In this document: positions 34,554-42,399 of the stretch, piece after piece | Layout of the letters: each line of letters opens with the position of its first letter | Position numbering within the stretch: the first letter of the stretch is position 1 | DNA from: Roseburia_D yibonii | GTDB taxonomy: Bacteria; Bacillota; Clostridia; Lachnospirales; Lachnospiraceae | Direction: 5' to 3' | Assembly: GCF_014297335.1 (NCBI RefSeq) | Contig: NZ_JACOQH010000011.1 | Location: 1-64,000 of the forward strand | Length of the DNA: 64,000 bases | Program-made: the position numbers and the translations under genes | Notes under the pieces: model-generated | Seen by the model: only the letters and a program-made list of their open reading frames with translations | Told to the model about the DNA's origin: nothing | The model's database searches: none

Positions 34554-35051
34554 AATAACCTTGCGCATGTAACGCTTGTGAAGGGTATCGATCATCTTTT
34601 CATCCGGTTCAAAAGAGATGATGTGGATCGTGTTGTTGTCACGGTATACGACATCATAGATCTTTGCGTCCGGTCTGCCGGATACGGCTTTTAATTTCTT
34701 TACATCGCTGTTTCTTGCGTACTGATTCAGTTCTCCGGAACCCTGCGGAGCGATCAGGATCAGCTCATCGAGGTCGATCTTTGCAACTTTCTTTCTTTTT
34801 CTTTTCGCCTTGATCTTGTCGATGTCGAGCTCGCCCTCGATATAGGTATATTCATACTCCATATCGCAGGAACCGTGCATAAAGTAGGCAAAAACCGCAA
34901 ACAGCACGGTCGGAACAAAGAGTCCGAGCGGAGAAAAGAGAATGGTTCCAAGTGCGCTCAATATGGTAAGCGCAATGAGCAGATACTGCGCGAACAGCTG
35001 TCCGTAGGACGGCCGTTTTTTGATCATAACGGTATTTTCAAAAATACTCAT
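34548..35051 (-). CDS. Membrane protein, possibly DUF6106 family
   Basis: 167 aa from the ATG at 35051 with AAAGGACAGG upstream. Two hydrophobic helices (about 20-60) are followed by 'MEYEYTYIEGELDIDKIKAK', a Lys/Arg cluster and a soluble beta-rich C-terminus ending 'YMRKVIL'. This matches my recollection of DUF6106 proteins of Lachnospiraceae, but the assignment is tentative. Function unknown. Confidence 0.6.
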   Translation of the reverse strand: MSIFENTVMIKKRPSYGQLFAQYLLIALTILSALGTILFSPLGLFVPTVLFAVFAYFMHGSCDMEYEYTYIEGELDIDKIKAKRKRKKVAKIDLDELILIAPQGSGELNQYARNSDVKKLKAVSGRPDAKIYDVVYRDNNTIHIISFEPDEKMIDTLHKRYMRKVIL

Positions 35052-35098
35052 AAAAAAATCCTGTCCTTTCCTTCTGGTATAACTTACTGAGAGCATTA

Positions 35099-35137
35099 TA
35101 TACTTTTTTTGCGTTTTATTCCAGTAAAAAAAGTATA
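35099..35137. repeat. 12-bp inverted repeat between divergent genes
   Basis: TATACTTTTTTT (35099-35110) and AAAAAAAGTATA (35126-35137) are perfect inverted copies with a 15-bp spacer. The minus-strand gene's TATAAT (35095-35100) abuts one arm. It could be an operator, or simply opposed A/T tracts. Confidence 0.5.
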
Positions 35138-35219
35138 AACAAATGGGGAAGCTGGATTTTTTAGCTTATTTAGTATATATTAAGTAGTAGATTTACAGGC
35201 AGACGAAATGGAGGAGACT

Positions 35220-37232
35220 ATGAAGCCATATCATGTTACAGGGGATGCTCTCTCGGTGTTTAAAGAGGGAATAAGCAGAGAATGGGTGATGACAAACGGG
35301 ATCGGAGGCTATGCTGGCAGCTCCGTCATAGGGGCGCATACCAGAAAACATCACGGTTATCTGATCGCGAGTCTGCATCCGCCGGTGGAACGTTATGTGA
35401 TCCTGTCGAAAGTTACGGAGCGCTTTACGAGCGGCGGAGCGGTTTTTGATTTTGAAACATCGCAGCGTGGAGAAAATTACAAAGAGGGCGGATTTCGGAG
35501 CGAATGTGTCGAGGGACAGAAATATCTGAAAGATTTTGCCTATGACGGACTGGTGCATTTCTCGTATCAGGCGGGAGACTGCAGCGTGGAGAAGACGCTG
35601 TGCTTTGAGCATGGGAAAAATACGATCGCGGTTTCCTACGAGATCACGAATAACGGAGCGGACGCGGTTTTCTATTTCACACCGCTTTTTAATTACCGCG
35701 CGCACCATGATGGCAGCAGTGTTTCGGATCTGAAATTCGAGACGCGTCATACCAGACATCATATGTACCTGACACCGGAAAAAAATAAAGAGATAAAAAT
35801 CAGGCTGATCGCGACGGACGGAGAAGTGGTAGAGCGGGAACAGCGTTTTGACGAAAATATGCAGCTGCAGACGGAGATCAATGTGGAGGCAGACTGCATC
35901 GATAACAATTTTACGCCGTATGAAGTAAAGTATACGGTTCCGGCCGGAAAGAAAAGAAAGATCGCGCTTATCTGTACGATCGAGGCGTCCTACAACCGCA
36001 ATGTGGAGGAGACCATCGAAAATGAATACCGCCGTCTGAACGGGATCATAAAAACGGCAGGATACAGGGATCAGTTCGCGAATACGCTAGTGCTTGCGGC
36101 GGATCAGTTTTTGGCTTACCGCCAGTCCACCGGGCTTACTACCGTGCTTGCGGGTCTGCCGTGGTTTACGGACTGGGGCAGGGATACGATGATCGCGCTG
36201 ACCGGACTTACGCTTGCGACAAAGCGTTTCGATGAGGCGAGGGATATCCTTACGACCTTTGCGATGTATGTAAAAGACGGACTGGTGCCGAATATGTTCC
36301 CGGATGAGGGAACCGAACCGCTCTACAATACCGTGGACGCGTCCCTGTGGTATTTTTATGCGGTGCATAAATTCCTGACTTACAGCGATACGCCAAAAAA
36401 TTATGCCTATGTGAAGGAACATATCTATCCGAAACTGAAAGAGATCATAGAGGCATATAAGAACGGAACGGGATTTTCCATTTTTATGGATGAGGACGGA
36501 CTGATCTCGGCGGGAAGCGGACTCGATCAGGTGACCTGGATGGATGTGCGTGTCGGTGACTGGGTGGCAACGCCGCGCCATGGAAAACCGGTCGAGATCA
36601 ATGCACTCTGGTACAACGCCTTAAAGGTGATGGAGAGCCTTTCGGTCTATTATGACGAGGATCCAGAGCCGTATCATCTGCTTGCGGAGCAGGTGCGGGA
36701 ATCCTTTAACCGTGAGTTCTGGAATGAAGAAAAAGAATGTCTCTACGATGTGTTAGAGCCGGATAAAAAGGATGATAAGGTGCGCCCGAACCAGATCTAT
36801 GCGGTATCGCTGCCTTATACCATGATGTCCAAAGAAAGAGAAAAGCGCGTGGTCGAAAAAGTAAAAGACGAACTCTATGCGGGCTGCGGGCTGCGCTCCC
36901 TTGCGCCGGAGGATCCGGATTATCACGGGGTATACAGCGGCTGTCTCGCAAAGCGTGACGCGGCCTATCACCAGGGAACGGCATGGGGATTTTTACTCGG
37001 CGGATTTTTCACCGCGTATATCAAAGTTTACGGACATTCCGCGCAGACGATGGAGCGTGTAAAAGAAATGCTTTTGCCGGTGCAGAAACATCTGACGAAG
37101 GGATGTGTGGGAACGATCGCCGAGATCTTCGACGGAAACGCGCCACATACCTCCCGTGGCTGTTACGGGCAGGCATGGAGCGTGGGAGAGATCTTGAGAG
37201 CTTATACGGAAGACATCCTTCCATTTTTATAA
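35220..37232 (+). CDS. Glycogen debranching enzyme (amylo-alpha-1,6-glucosidase, GH133)
   Basis: 670 aa from the ATG at 35220, which follows GGAGGAG; an in-frame ATG at 35208 lies in that site. The N-terminal ~210 residues are a GDE_N-type beta domain ('EWVMTNGIGGYAGSSVIGA', 'RKHHGYLIAS'). The C-terminal (alpha/alpha)6 barrel has 'AGLPWFTDWGRDTMIALTGL', 'NTVDASLWYFYAV' and 'DQVTWMDVRVGDWVATPRHG'. The enzyme hydrolyses alpha-1,6 branches in glycogen or related glucans in the cytosol. Its 3' end overlaps the convergent glycosyltransferase gene by 31 nt. Confidence 0.9.
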   Translation: MKPYHVTGDALSVFKEGISREWVMTNGIGGYAGSSVIGAHTRKHHGYLIASLHPPVERYVILSKVTERFTSGGAVFDFETSQRGENYKEGGFRSECVEGQKYLKDFAYDGLVHFSYQAGDCSVEKTLCFEHGKNTIAVSYEITNNGADAVFYFTPLFNYRAHHDGSSVSDLKFETRHTRHHMYLTPEKNKEIKIRLIATDGEVVEREQRFDENMQLQTEINVEADCIDNNFTPYEVKYTVPAGKKRKIALICTIEASYNRNVEETIENEYRRLNGIIKTAGYRDQFANTLVLAADQFLAYRQSTGLTTVLAGLPWFTDWGRDTMIALTGLTLATKRFDEARDILTTFAMYVKDGLVPNMFPDEGTEPLYNTVDASLWYFYAVHKFLTYSDTPKNYAYVKEHIYPKLKEIIEAYKNGTGFSIFMDEDGLISAGSGLDQVTWMDVRVGDWVATPRHGKPVEINALWYNALKVMESLSVYYDEDPEPYHLLAEQVRESFNREFWNEEKECLYDVLEPDKKDDKVRPNQIYAVSLPYTMMSKEREKRVVEKVKDELYAGCGLRSLAPEDPDYHGVYSGCLAKRDAAYHQGTAWGFLLGGFFTAYIKVYGHSAQTMERVKEMLLPVQKHLTKGCVGTIAEIFDGNAPHTSRGCYGQAWSVGEILRAYTEDILPFL

Positions 37233-38377
37233 AGAATATCAAAAAAGCGCTGTCCTGTGGTTTCCCAGGTGGCGTTTTTTTTGGCGTTTTTATAGCCGGC
37301 TTCTGCAATCGAAGAAAGTCTTTGTTCATCGGAGAGCAGGGAAAAGATCTGCTGCGGCAGCAGTTCCATGTGATCCGTGTCATAAAAGACGAGATCCGTT
37401 CCGTCCTGATAGAGCCGGGTCAGCATATCGCTTCTGTCTGTGACTGCAACGCTTTTGTTTAACATGGCGGACGGGATCCGGTCATGAGATCCGTTTTTAA
37501 ATAAGGGCATGATGTTTAACGTGATCTTCGCGTCAGCCATCAGGGAAAAGGTATCCGCGTATGGAACACTCTCATGAAAGGACACATTGCCGCCGGATAA
37601 AGGTGGCATTTTTTCCCAGTCGCCACCGTAAACGGAGAGTGGAACGCCGGCATCGGAGAGCGTGCGGATCAGTTTTTCCCGCAGAAACGCGCGTATATAG
37701 GTGTCTGCGAGAAAATATGCCTGCATGTGAAGCGGAAAATTTTCGGCGATCAGGCTGTCTGTCTCCGGGATCAGATCAGTTACGGCGTCTTCTAACGTGA
37801 GGCGCGGATCCAAAAGCATGCGGTCGATCAGTTTTTTGATGTCCGCCGCGAGAAAAGGCGGACAGTGCTCGATCGCATCGTAGACTTCAGCGGGCGAAGT
37901 GTAGGTGCCTAGGAACAAAACGTCAGTGGAACGCTCTGCCATCGGCGGACAGATCGCAGCAGATTCACCAGTCATGGAAACCACATCCACACTTTTGATA
38001 TGTGGATAATTCTTCAAAATATAGTCGCGGTGGTTGATATCCAGGCAGATTACATGAAAATCCATGAGCTGCTGTTTTAACATATCGTGGTGGTAGAGCG
38101 GATGGTCGAGCAGTACATCATAAAACGGGGCTTGGATGTGGTCAAGAAAATAGGAACCGTCATCCATTTTTATTTTGGGAAGATCGGAATTAAATTCAAG
38201 CACAGCGTCAAAGGACGCGCCGACGTAGCGTTCGAGATGTTCGATGGGTTCTTCCGAAGCCCTGAAATAAGTGACTTCACACCCGAGCTTTTCAAGCTCG
38301 CTGCCCAGACGGTCTTCAAAATAGAGATAAGAGTTGTAACAGACAGATTTTAACGCGCAGATCAGAATCTTTTTCAT
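37202..38377 (-). CDS. CgeB-like glycosyltransferase (DUF3880/GT1-type)
   Basis: 391 aa. The N-terminal half resembles DUF3880 (about 1-130; 'ICALKSVCYNSYLYFED', 'FFDHI'-like 'YFLDHIQAPFYDVL'), the C-terminal half a GT-B glycosyltransferase with 'VPLSVYGGDWEKM', 'YADTFSLMADAKITLNIMPL' and 'GSHDRIPSAMLN'. Spore-maturation protein CgeB and relatives share this layout. The acceptor is unknown. AGGAGG precedes the ATG. Convergent overlap with the debranching gene is 31 nt. Confidence 0.8.
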   Translation of the reverse strand: MKKILICALKSVCYNSYLYFEDRLGSELEKLGCEVTYFRASEEPIEHLERYVGASFDAVLEFNSDLPKIKMDDGSYFLDHIQAPFYDVLLDHPLYHHDMLKQQLMDFHVICLDINHRDYILKNYPHIKSVDVVSMTGESAAICPPMAERSTDVLFLGTYTSPAEVYDAIEHCPPFLAADIKKLIDRMLLDPRLTLEDAVTDLIPETDSLIAENFPLHMQAYFLADTYIRAFLREKLIRTLSDAGVPLSVYGGDWEKMPPLSGGNVSFHESVPYADTFSLMADAKITLNIMPLFKNGSHDRIPSAMLNKSVAVTDRSDMLTRLYQDGTDLVFYDTDHMELLPQQIFSLLSDEQRLSSIAEAGYKNAKKNATWETTGQRFFDILYKNGRMSSV

Positions 38378-38504
38378 GAGGATCCTCCTACTAAATTACT
38401 ATGTATTTTCTAAGAAACAGCATAGCATAACTGAAATAAGTTTGCTATACTTATTACAGATTGAGGCGTGCGCTTCCGGCACGCAGGGAAACGGAGGAAA
38501 AAGA

Positions 38505-38687
38505 TTGGCGAAACAGGCGAGCTGCGATACCTGCAGCAATTATGTGTTTGACGAGGAGGAAGACGCTTATCTGTGCGAAGTGAGCTTTGACGAGGATGAG
38601 ATGGCACACTTTCTGTTACATCCGCACTTTGAGTGTCCGTATTATTCCTATGATGACGAGTACCGCATTGTGCGTCATCAGATGTAA
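38505..38687 (+). CDS. DUF6472-like small cysteine protein
   Basis: 60 aa from a TTG preceded by GGAGG at 7 nt; no ATG fits. The sequence carries 'CDTCSNYV', then single Cys residues at 'YLCEVSF' and 'FECPYYSYDDEYRIVRHQM', suggesting a four-Cys metal site. It matches the DUF6472 family as I recall it. Function unknown. A second small Cys protein follows with its own promoter. Confidence 0.7.
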   Translation: MAKQASCDTCSNYVFDEEEDAYLCEVSFDEDEMAHFLLHPHFECPYYSYDDEYRIVRHQM

Positions 38688-38693
38688 AAAAGG

Positions 38694-38722
38694 TTGCAAT
38701 TTAAAATACCGGATGGTATGAT
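38694..38722 (+). promoter_or_regulatory. Promoter of the repeated Cys-motif gene
   Basis: TTGCAA, 17-bp spacer, TATGAT. Confidence 0.7.
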
Positions 38723-38768
38723 TAGGTGCTGATAATCAAAAGCAGGACAAGGAACAGGTGTACAAAGT

Positions 38769-38999
38769 ATGGAAAATAAGTTTTGTTTCTTAAAAGGGCT
38801 GGTAGAATGTGAATCCGGCCGGATTCAGGACTGCAACATGAAGAGACTGAATAAATGTCCGTTGGAAGAAAAAAAGGAAGAACCGAAAAAACCGGTACAG
38901 CAGGCATTCTGCTATCTGAAAGGACTGGTGGACTGTGAGCCGTGTGATGTGCAGGACTGCAATATCAAACGGGTCAGGGAATGTCCGAGAAACAAGTAG
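38769..38999 (+). CDS. 76-aa protein made of two C-x7-C-x7-C-x7-C repeats
   Basis: Two near-identical blocks joined by a Glu/Lys/Pro linker. Block 1 has Cys at 6, 14, 22 and 30, block 2 at 48, 56, 64 and 72, each spaced exactly eight residues, with 'FC[FY]LKGLV[ED]CE' and 'QDCN[MI]KR' conserved. An extra Cys is at 59. Four cysteines per repeat suggest metal or Fe-S binding, or helical stacking, but no known family is recognised. It has its own promoter and terminator. Confidence 0.75.
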   Translation: MENKFCFLKGLVECESGRIQDCNMKRLNKCPLEEKKEEPKKPVQQAFCYLKGLVDCEPCDVQDCNIKRVRECPRNK

Positions 39000-39016
39000 G
39001 AAATAAGTGAAAAAGG

Positions 39017-39055
39017 GGAGGCACAGCCGCAGGGAAGCGGTTTGTGTCTCTTTTT
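39017..39055 (+). terminator. Terminator of the repeated Cys-motif gene
   Basis: GAGGCACAGCCGC pairs with GCGGTTTGTGTCTC (one bulge, G-T wobbles), followed by five T residues. Confidence 0.8.
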
Positions 39056-39091
39056 AAAACGCAGTTTTTTTAGAAAAATGCGGTAAAACTA

Positions 39092-39120
39092 TTGCCATTT
39101 TTAACTTAAAAAAATATACT
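39092..39120 (+). promoter_or_regulatory. Promoter of the FIST-chemoreceptor operon
   Basis: TTGCCA, 17-bp spacer, TATACT. Confidence 0.75.
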
Positions 39121-39153
39121 GGAATTTATAGGGAATGAAGGAGGAATTGTGGC

Positions 39154-40242
39154 ATGAAAGCATTTGTCGGAACCGGGCACGGAAGCCCGAAGGATGCTGT
39201 GGCACAGGCAACACAGGGGCTTAGTGCACCACAGGCGATTTTGTTTATGGCACCGTATGATATGGCGGGGGAAGTTGCGGCGTTGCTTATGGCAGCTTAT
39301 CCGGATACGCCATCGATCGGAACGATCGGAACCAAACTTGTAAATGGACAGGTCAGTGATACCAATGTTGCGGTACTCGGGCTGTTTGAGGACGCGAAGA
39401 CGAGCCTTGGCGTGATCGAGCATATCAGTGCATGTCCGGTTGCGTGCGCGGGAGAGATCGAGCGCAGGATTTCACAGGTATCTCCGGGCAGGGACGATAC
39501 CGTCTGCATCGAATACTGTACCGGTGCGGAGGAAAAACTCGTAACGACATTTACAGCCTGCTTCGAGAAAAAGGGGATCAAACTGGCAGGTGGTACGGTA
39601 TTTGGAGTGCCGGACGGCAAAAAGCCGGTCGTGGCATACAATGGCAGACTGTATGAGGATGCCTGCGTATACGCGATCATCAAAAATACGACAGGAAAAG
39701 TAAGAGTATATAAGGAAAATATCTATGAAAAACAGTCCGCACAGTCACATTTCGCGACAAGAGTCGATGTGTCAAGAAAGGCACTGATGGAACTCGATGG
39801 CAGGCCGGCAGCGGAGGTATACAGTAAGGAGCTCGGTGTGCCGCGTGACAAGATCGTGGACAACGTGTTGGTCAATCCGATGGGACGTGCGGTCGGTGAC
39901 CAGGTATTTATCTCGTCGATGATGGGCATGGAGCCGGATGGCACACTGGTCAACTACAAGCGGATCAACAAAAATGACTGCATTTATTTCTTAAGTCTCG
40001 GGGATTATAAAGAGACAGAGCAAAGAACCAGAGAGCAGATCAAAAGCGAGATGCCGCGGATCTCACTGGTATTATCGGTGGACTGCATTTATCGCTATCT
40101 GCTGTATGAGAAAGAAGGATATTTTAATACATACGCGAAAGACATGGCATCCCTTGGAAAGCATATGGGCGTTGTCGGAGGCGGAGAACAGTACAATAAT
40201 CAGCATGTGAACCAGACGATGGTATGTGCGGTATTTGAATAG
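39154..40242 (+). CDS. FIST-domain sensory protein
   Basis: 362 aa with FIST_N (about 20-190; 'ILFMAPYDMAGEVAAL', 'GTIGTKLVNGQVSD') and FIST_C (about 210-360; 'DVSRKALMELDGRPAAEVY', 'VVGGGEQYNNQHVNQTMVC'). FIST domains are thought to bind small ligands such as amino acids and usually occur fused to signalling domains. Here the sensor is free-standing, followed 12 nt later by a chemoreceptor signalling protein, so the two probably form a split receptor. GGAGG precedes the ATG. Confidence 0.88.
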   Translation: MKAFVGTGHGSPKDAVAQATQGLSAPQAILFMAPYDMAGEVAALLMAAYPDTPSIGTIGTKLVNGQVSDTNVAVLGLFEDAKTSLGVIEHISACPVACAGEIERRISQVSPGRDDTVCIEYCTGAEEKLVTTFTACFEKKGIKLAGGTVFGVPDGKKPVVAYNGRLYEDACVYAIIKNTTGKVRVYKENIYEKQSAQSHFATRVDVSRKALMELDGRPAAEVYSKELGVPRDKIVDNVLVNPMGRAVGDQVFISSMMGMEPDGTLVNYKRINKNDCIYFLSLGDYKETEQRTREQIKSEMPRISLVLSVDCIYRYLLYEKEGYFNTYAKDMASLGKHMGVVGGGEQYNNQHVNQTMVCAVFE

Positions 40243-40254
40243 AGGAGGAATGTT

Positions 40255-41229
40255 ATGTTCGGAAGAAAAAAAGAGGAAGTACAGGAGATGACGGTGCATA
40301 CCGCACAGCATGGAAAGAAAGGAAATGTGAAGGAATATCTGGATTCCATGTCCTATCTGAGCCGTTTCGTCATTGAAAAGAAGGAAGCACTCGTGGAAGA
40401 GGAAATGAAAGCAATCCGCGAGATCGACAAGGTAAAGGATTCCTACACGGAAGTGATCGAGCACAATGCTGCGGTCAGCGACGCGGTAGACGCTTTCCAG
40501 ACAGAATTCGCAAAGATCGGAGAGATCTCCGGACAGTTCAATGATGTGATCCAGGGCGTTACCACGGTATCGGATGGCGCGATCGAAGACATCCGTGAGT
40601 TAAAGGAGAGCTCTGCAAAGGTGGAGGAACAGTTCACTGAGATCGGAAAGATCTACGATGAATTTCAGGCGCGTTTTGATGAGATCCGCGCGACCATGCA
40701 AAATATCGTAGGCATCGCAAATCAGACCAATCTGCTCGCGCTGAACGCGTCCATCGAGGCGGCAAGAGCCGGAGAGCACGGAAAAGGATTCGCGGTAGTT
40801 GCGGATGAGGTAACGAAGCTCTCGATCGGGATCAAGGAACTGGTTGGAGACGTAAATAAGAGTATGGAAGGTCTGGAGGCAAGTTCGGAGAATCTGACCA
40901 AGTCACTGGGCGGAGTGCGCGAAGCGCTCGATGAGTCCCGCACCCAGATGGAAAACACCGAAGAGGTCTTCCAGAAGATCAATCAGTCGGTTTCCGGTGT
41001 TGAGGATGTACATCAGGGGATCAATCAGGTCGTAGATCACTGCACGGGCAAGGTAGAGCGGATCCAGAGCAGCATGGATACTCATGAGAAACAGTATGAG
41101 CAGGTCAGAACAAATATCGATGACTTAAAGAGTCTCATGACCCAGAAGGGATTCATTTACGAGGACATTTCCAACATGATGGAACAGGCGGAACCGTTGA
41201 TCAAAAACATTTCCGCGGAACTGGAATAA
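40255..41229 (+). CDS. Membrane-free methyl-accepting chemotaxis-type protein
   Basis: 324 aa, almost all helical. The hairpin tip that contacts CheA/CheW is intact ('NQTNLLALNASIEAARAGEH', then 'GKGFAVVADEVTKLS') near residues 155-190. No membrane helix, HAMP or periplasmic domain is present. The N-terminal ~40 residues are charged with no known sensor fold. It likely receives input from the FIST protein encoded just upstream and signals to chemotaxis or another kinase complex in the cytoplasm. Confidence 0.88.
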   Translation: MFGRKKEEVQEMTVHTAQHGKKGNVKEYLDSMSYLSRFVIEKKEALVEEEMKAIREIDKVKDSYTEVIEHNAAVSDAVDAFQTEFAKIGEISGQFNDVIQGVTTVSDGAIEDIRELKESSAKVEEQFTEIGKIYDEFQARFDEIRATMQNIVGIANQTNLLALNASIEAARAGEHGKGFAVVADEVTKLSIGIKELVGDVNKSMEGLEASSENLTKSLGGVREALDESRTQMENTEEVFQKINQSVSGVEDVHQGINQVVDHCTGKVERIQSSMDTHEKQYEQVRTNIDDLKSLMTQKGFIYEDISNMMEQAEPLIKNISAELE

Positions 41230-41232
41230 CAG

Positions 41233-42399
41233 ATGCGTTTTTTTCATATATCCGATCTTCATATCGGAAAACAGCTTCACCGCTATTCCATGCGGTCTGA
41301 GCAGGAAGACATTTTAAATAAGATTGTCTGCGCTGTGAAAAAAGAACAGCCGGACGCGATCGCGATCGCCGGGGACATCTACGACAAGTCGGTGCCGTCG
41401 GCGGAAGCGGTTGCTCTTTTTGATCATTTTCTGACGGTAATGAAAGAGCAGGCGCCACAGGTGCCGCTTCTTATCATCGCCGGAAATCATGACTCGGCAG
41501 AGCGGCTCGATTACGCAAGGGAGCTTCTGACCAAAAATCAGGTCTATATCTCCGGGATGCCGCCGCGTACAGAGGGAGAATATTTAAAGAAGGTCACACT
41601 GCAGGATGCGTATGGGGCGGTGAATTTTTATCTTATGCCGTTTATTAAGCCGTTTTTTGTCCGGAGCCTGTTAAAGGAAAGTGATACGCTTACCTATGAC
41701 GCGGCGGTGCGCGGGGTACTTGCGAGAGAACAGATCGACCGCACAGAGCGAAATGTCATTCTCTCCCATCAGTTTTATGTGGCGGGAGGCAGCAGGCCCA
41801 AGACGAGTGAATCCGAGATCGCTGTGGCAGGCGGGATTGACGAGGTGGATGTCTCGGTGCTTGCGCCGTTTGACTACGCGGCGCTCGGTCATATCCACAG
41901 ACCGCAGAAGATCGGAAAGGAGCAGTACCGTTACTGCGGGACGCCGCTCAAATATTCGGTCAGTGAAGAACATCAGGCAAAGAGCATTACCTGTGTGGAG
42001 TTAAAAGAAAAGGGAACGGAACCGGTCATAACACAGATCGGGTTAGAACCGCTCAGAGAACTCCGAAGCCTGCGGGGAACACTTTCCGAGGTGCTTTCCC
42101 TTGCGACAGAGGAAAATAAGGATGATTTTTTAAGTATCACGCTGACAGACGAGATCGATCCCTATCAGCCCAAGGAACGGCTGATGGAGGTGTACTCCCA
42201 TATCCTGGAAGTCCGTGTGGACAATGCAAGGACCAGACGGATCTTATCGGAAGCAGTAGAAGAATTAAAGTTGGAGGATCCGGTGGAAGTCTTTGCGCAG
42301 TTCTTTGAAAATATGCAGGCGCGTCCGATGTCTGAGGCGGAGAAGCGGGTCATGACAGAGATCTTTGCAAAAGCTGCGGAAGGGGAGGCGAACGGATGA
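41233..42399 (+). CDS. sbcD: Exonuclease SbcCD subunit D
   Basis: 388 aa Mre11-like nuclease. Metallophosphoesterase motifs: 'FFHISDLHIGKQLH', 'IAGDIYDKS', 'IAGNHDS', 'ILSHQF' and 'AALGHIHRPQ'. With SbcC it cleaves hairpins and blocked DNA ends. The stop overlaps the sbcC start by 4 nt. Confidence 0.95.
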   Translation: MRFFHISDLHIGKQLHRYSMRSEQEDILNKIVCAVKKEQPDAIAIAGDIYDKSVPSAEAVALFDHFLTVMKEQAPQVPLLIIAGNHDSAERLDYARELLTKNQVYISGMPPRTEGEYLKKVTLQDAYGAVNFYLMPFIKPFFVRSLLKESDTLTYDAAVRGVLAREQIDRTERNVILSHQFYVAGGSRPKTSESEIAVAGGIDEVDVSVLAPFDYAALGHIHRPQKIGKEQYRYCGTPLKYSVSEEHQAKSITCVELKEKGTEPVITQIGLEPLRELRSLRGTLSEVLSLATEENKDDFLSITLTDEIDPYQPKERLMEVYSHILEVRVDNARTRRILSEAVEELKLEDPVEVFAQFFENMQARPMSEAEKRVMTEIFAKAAEGEANG

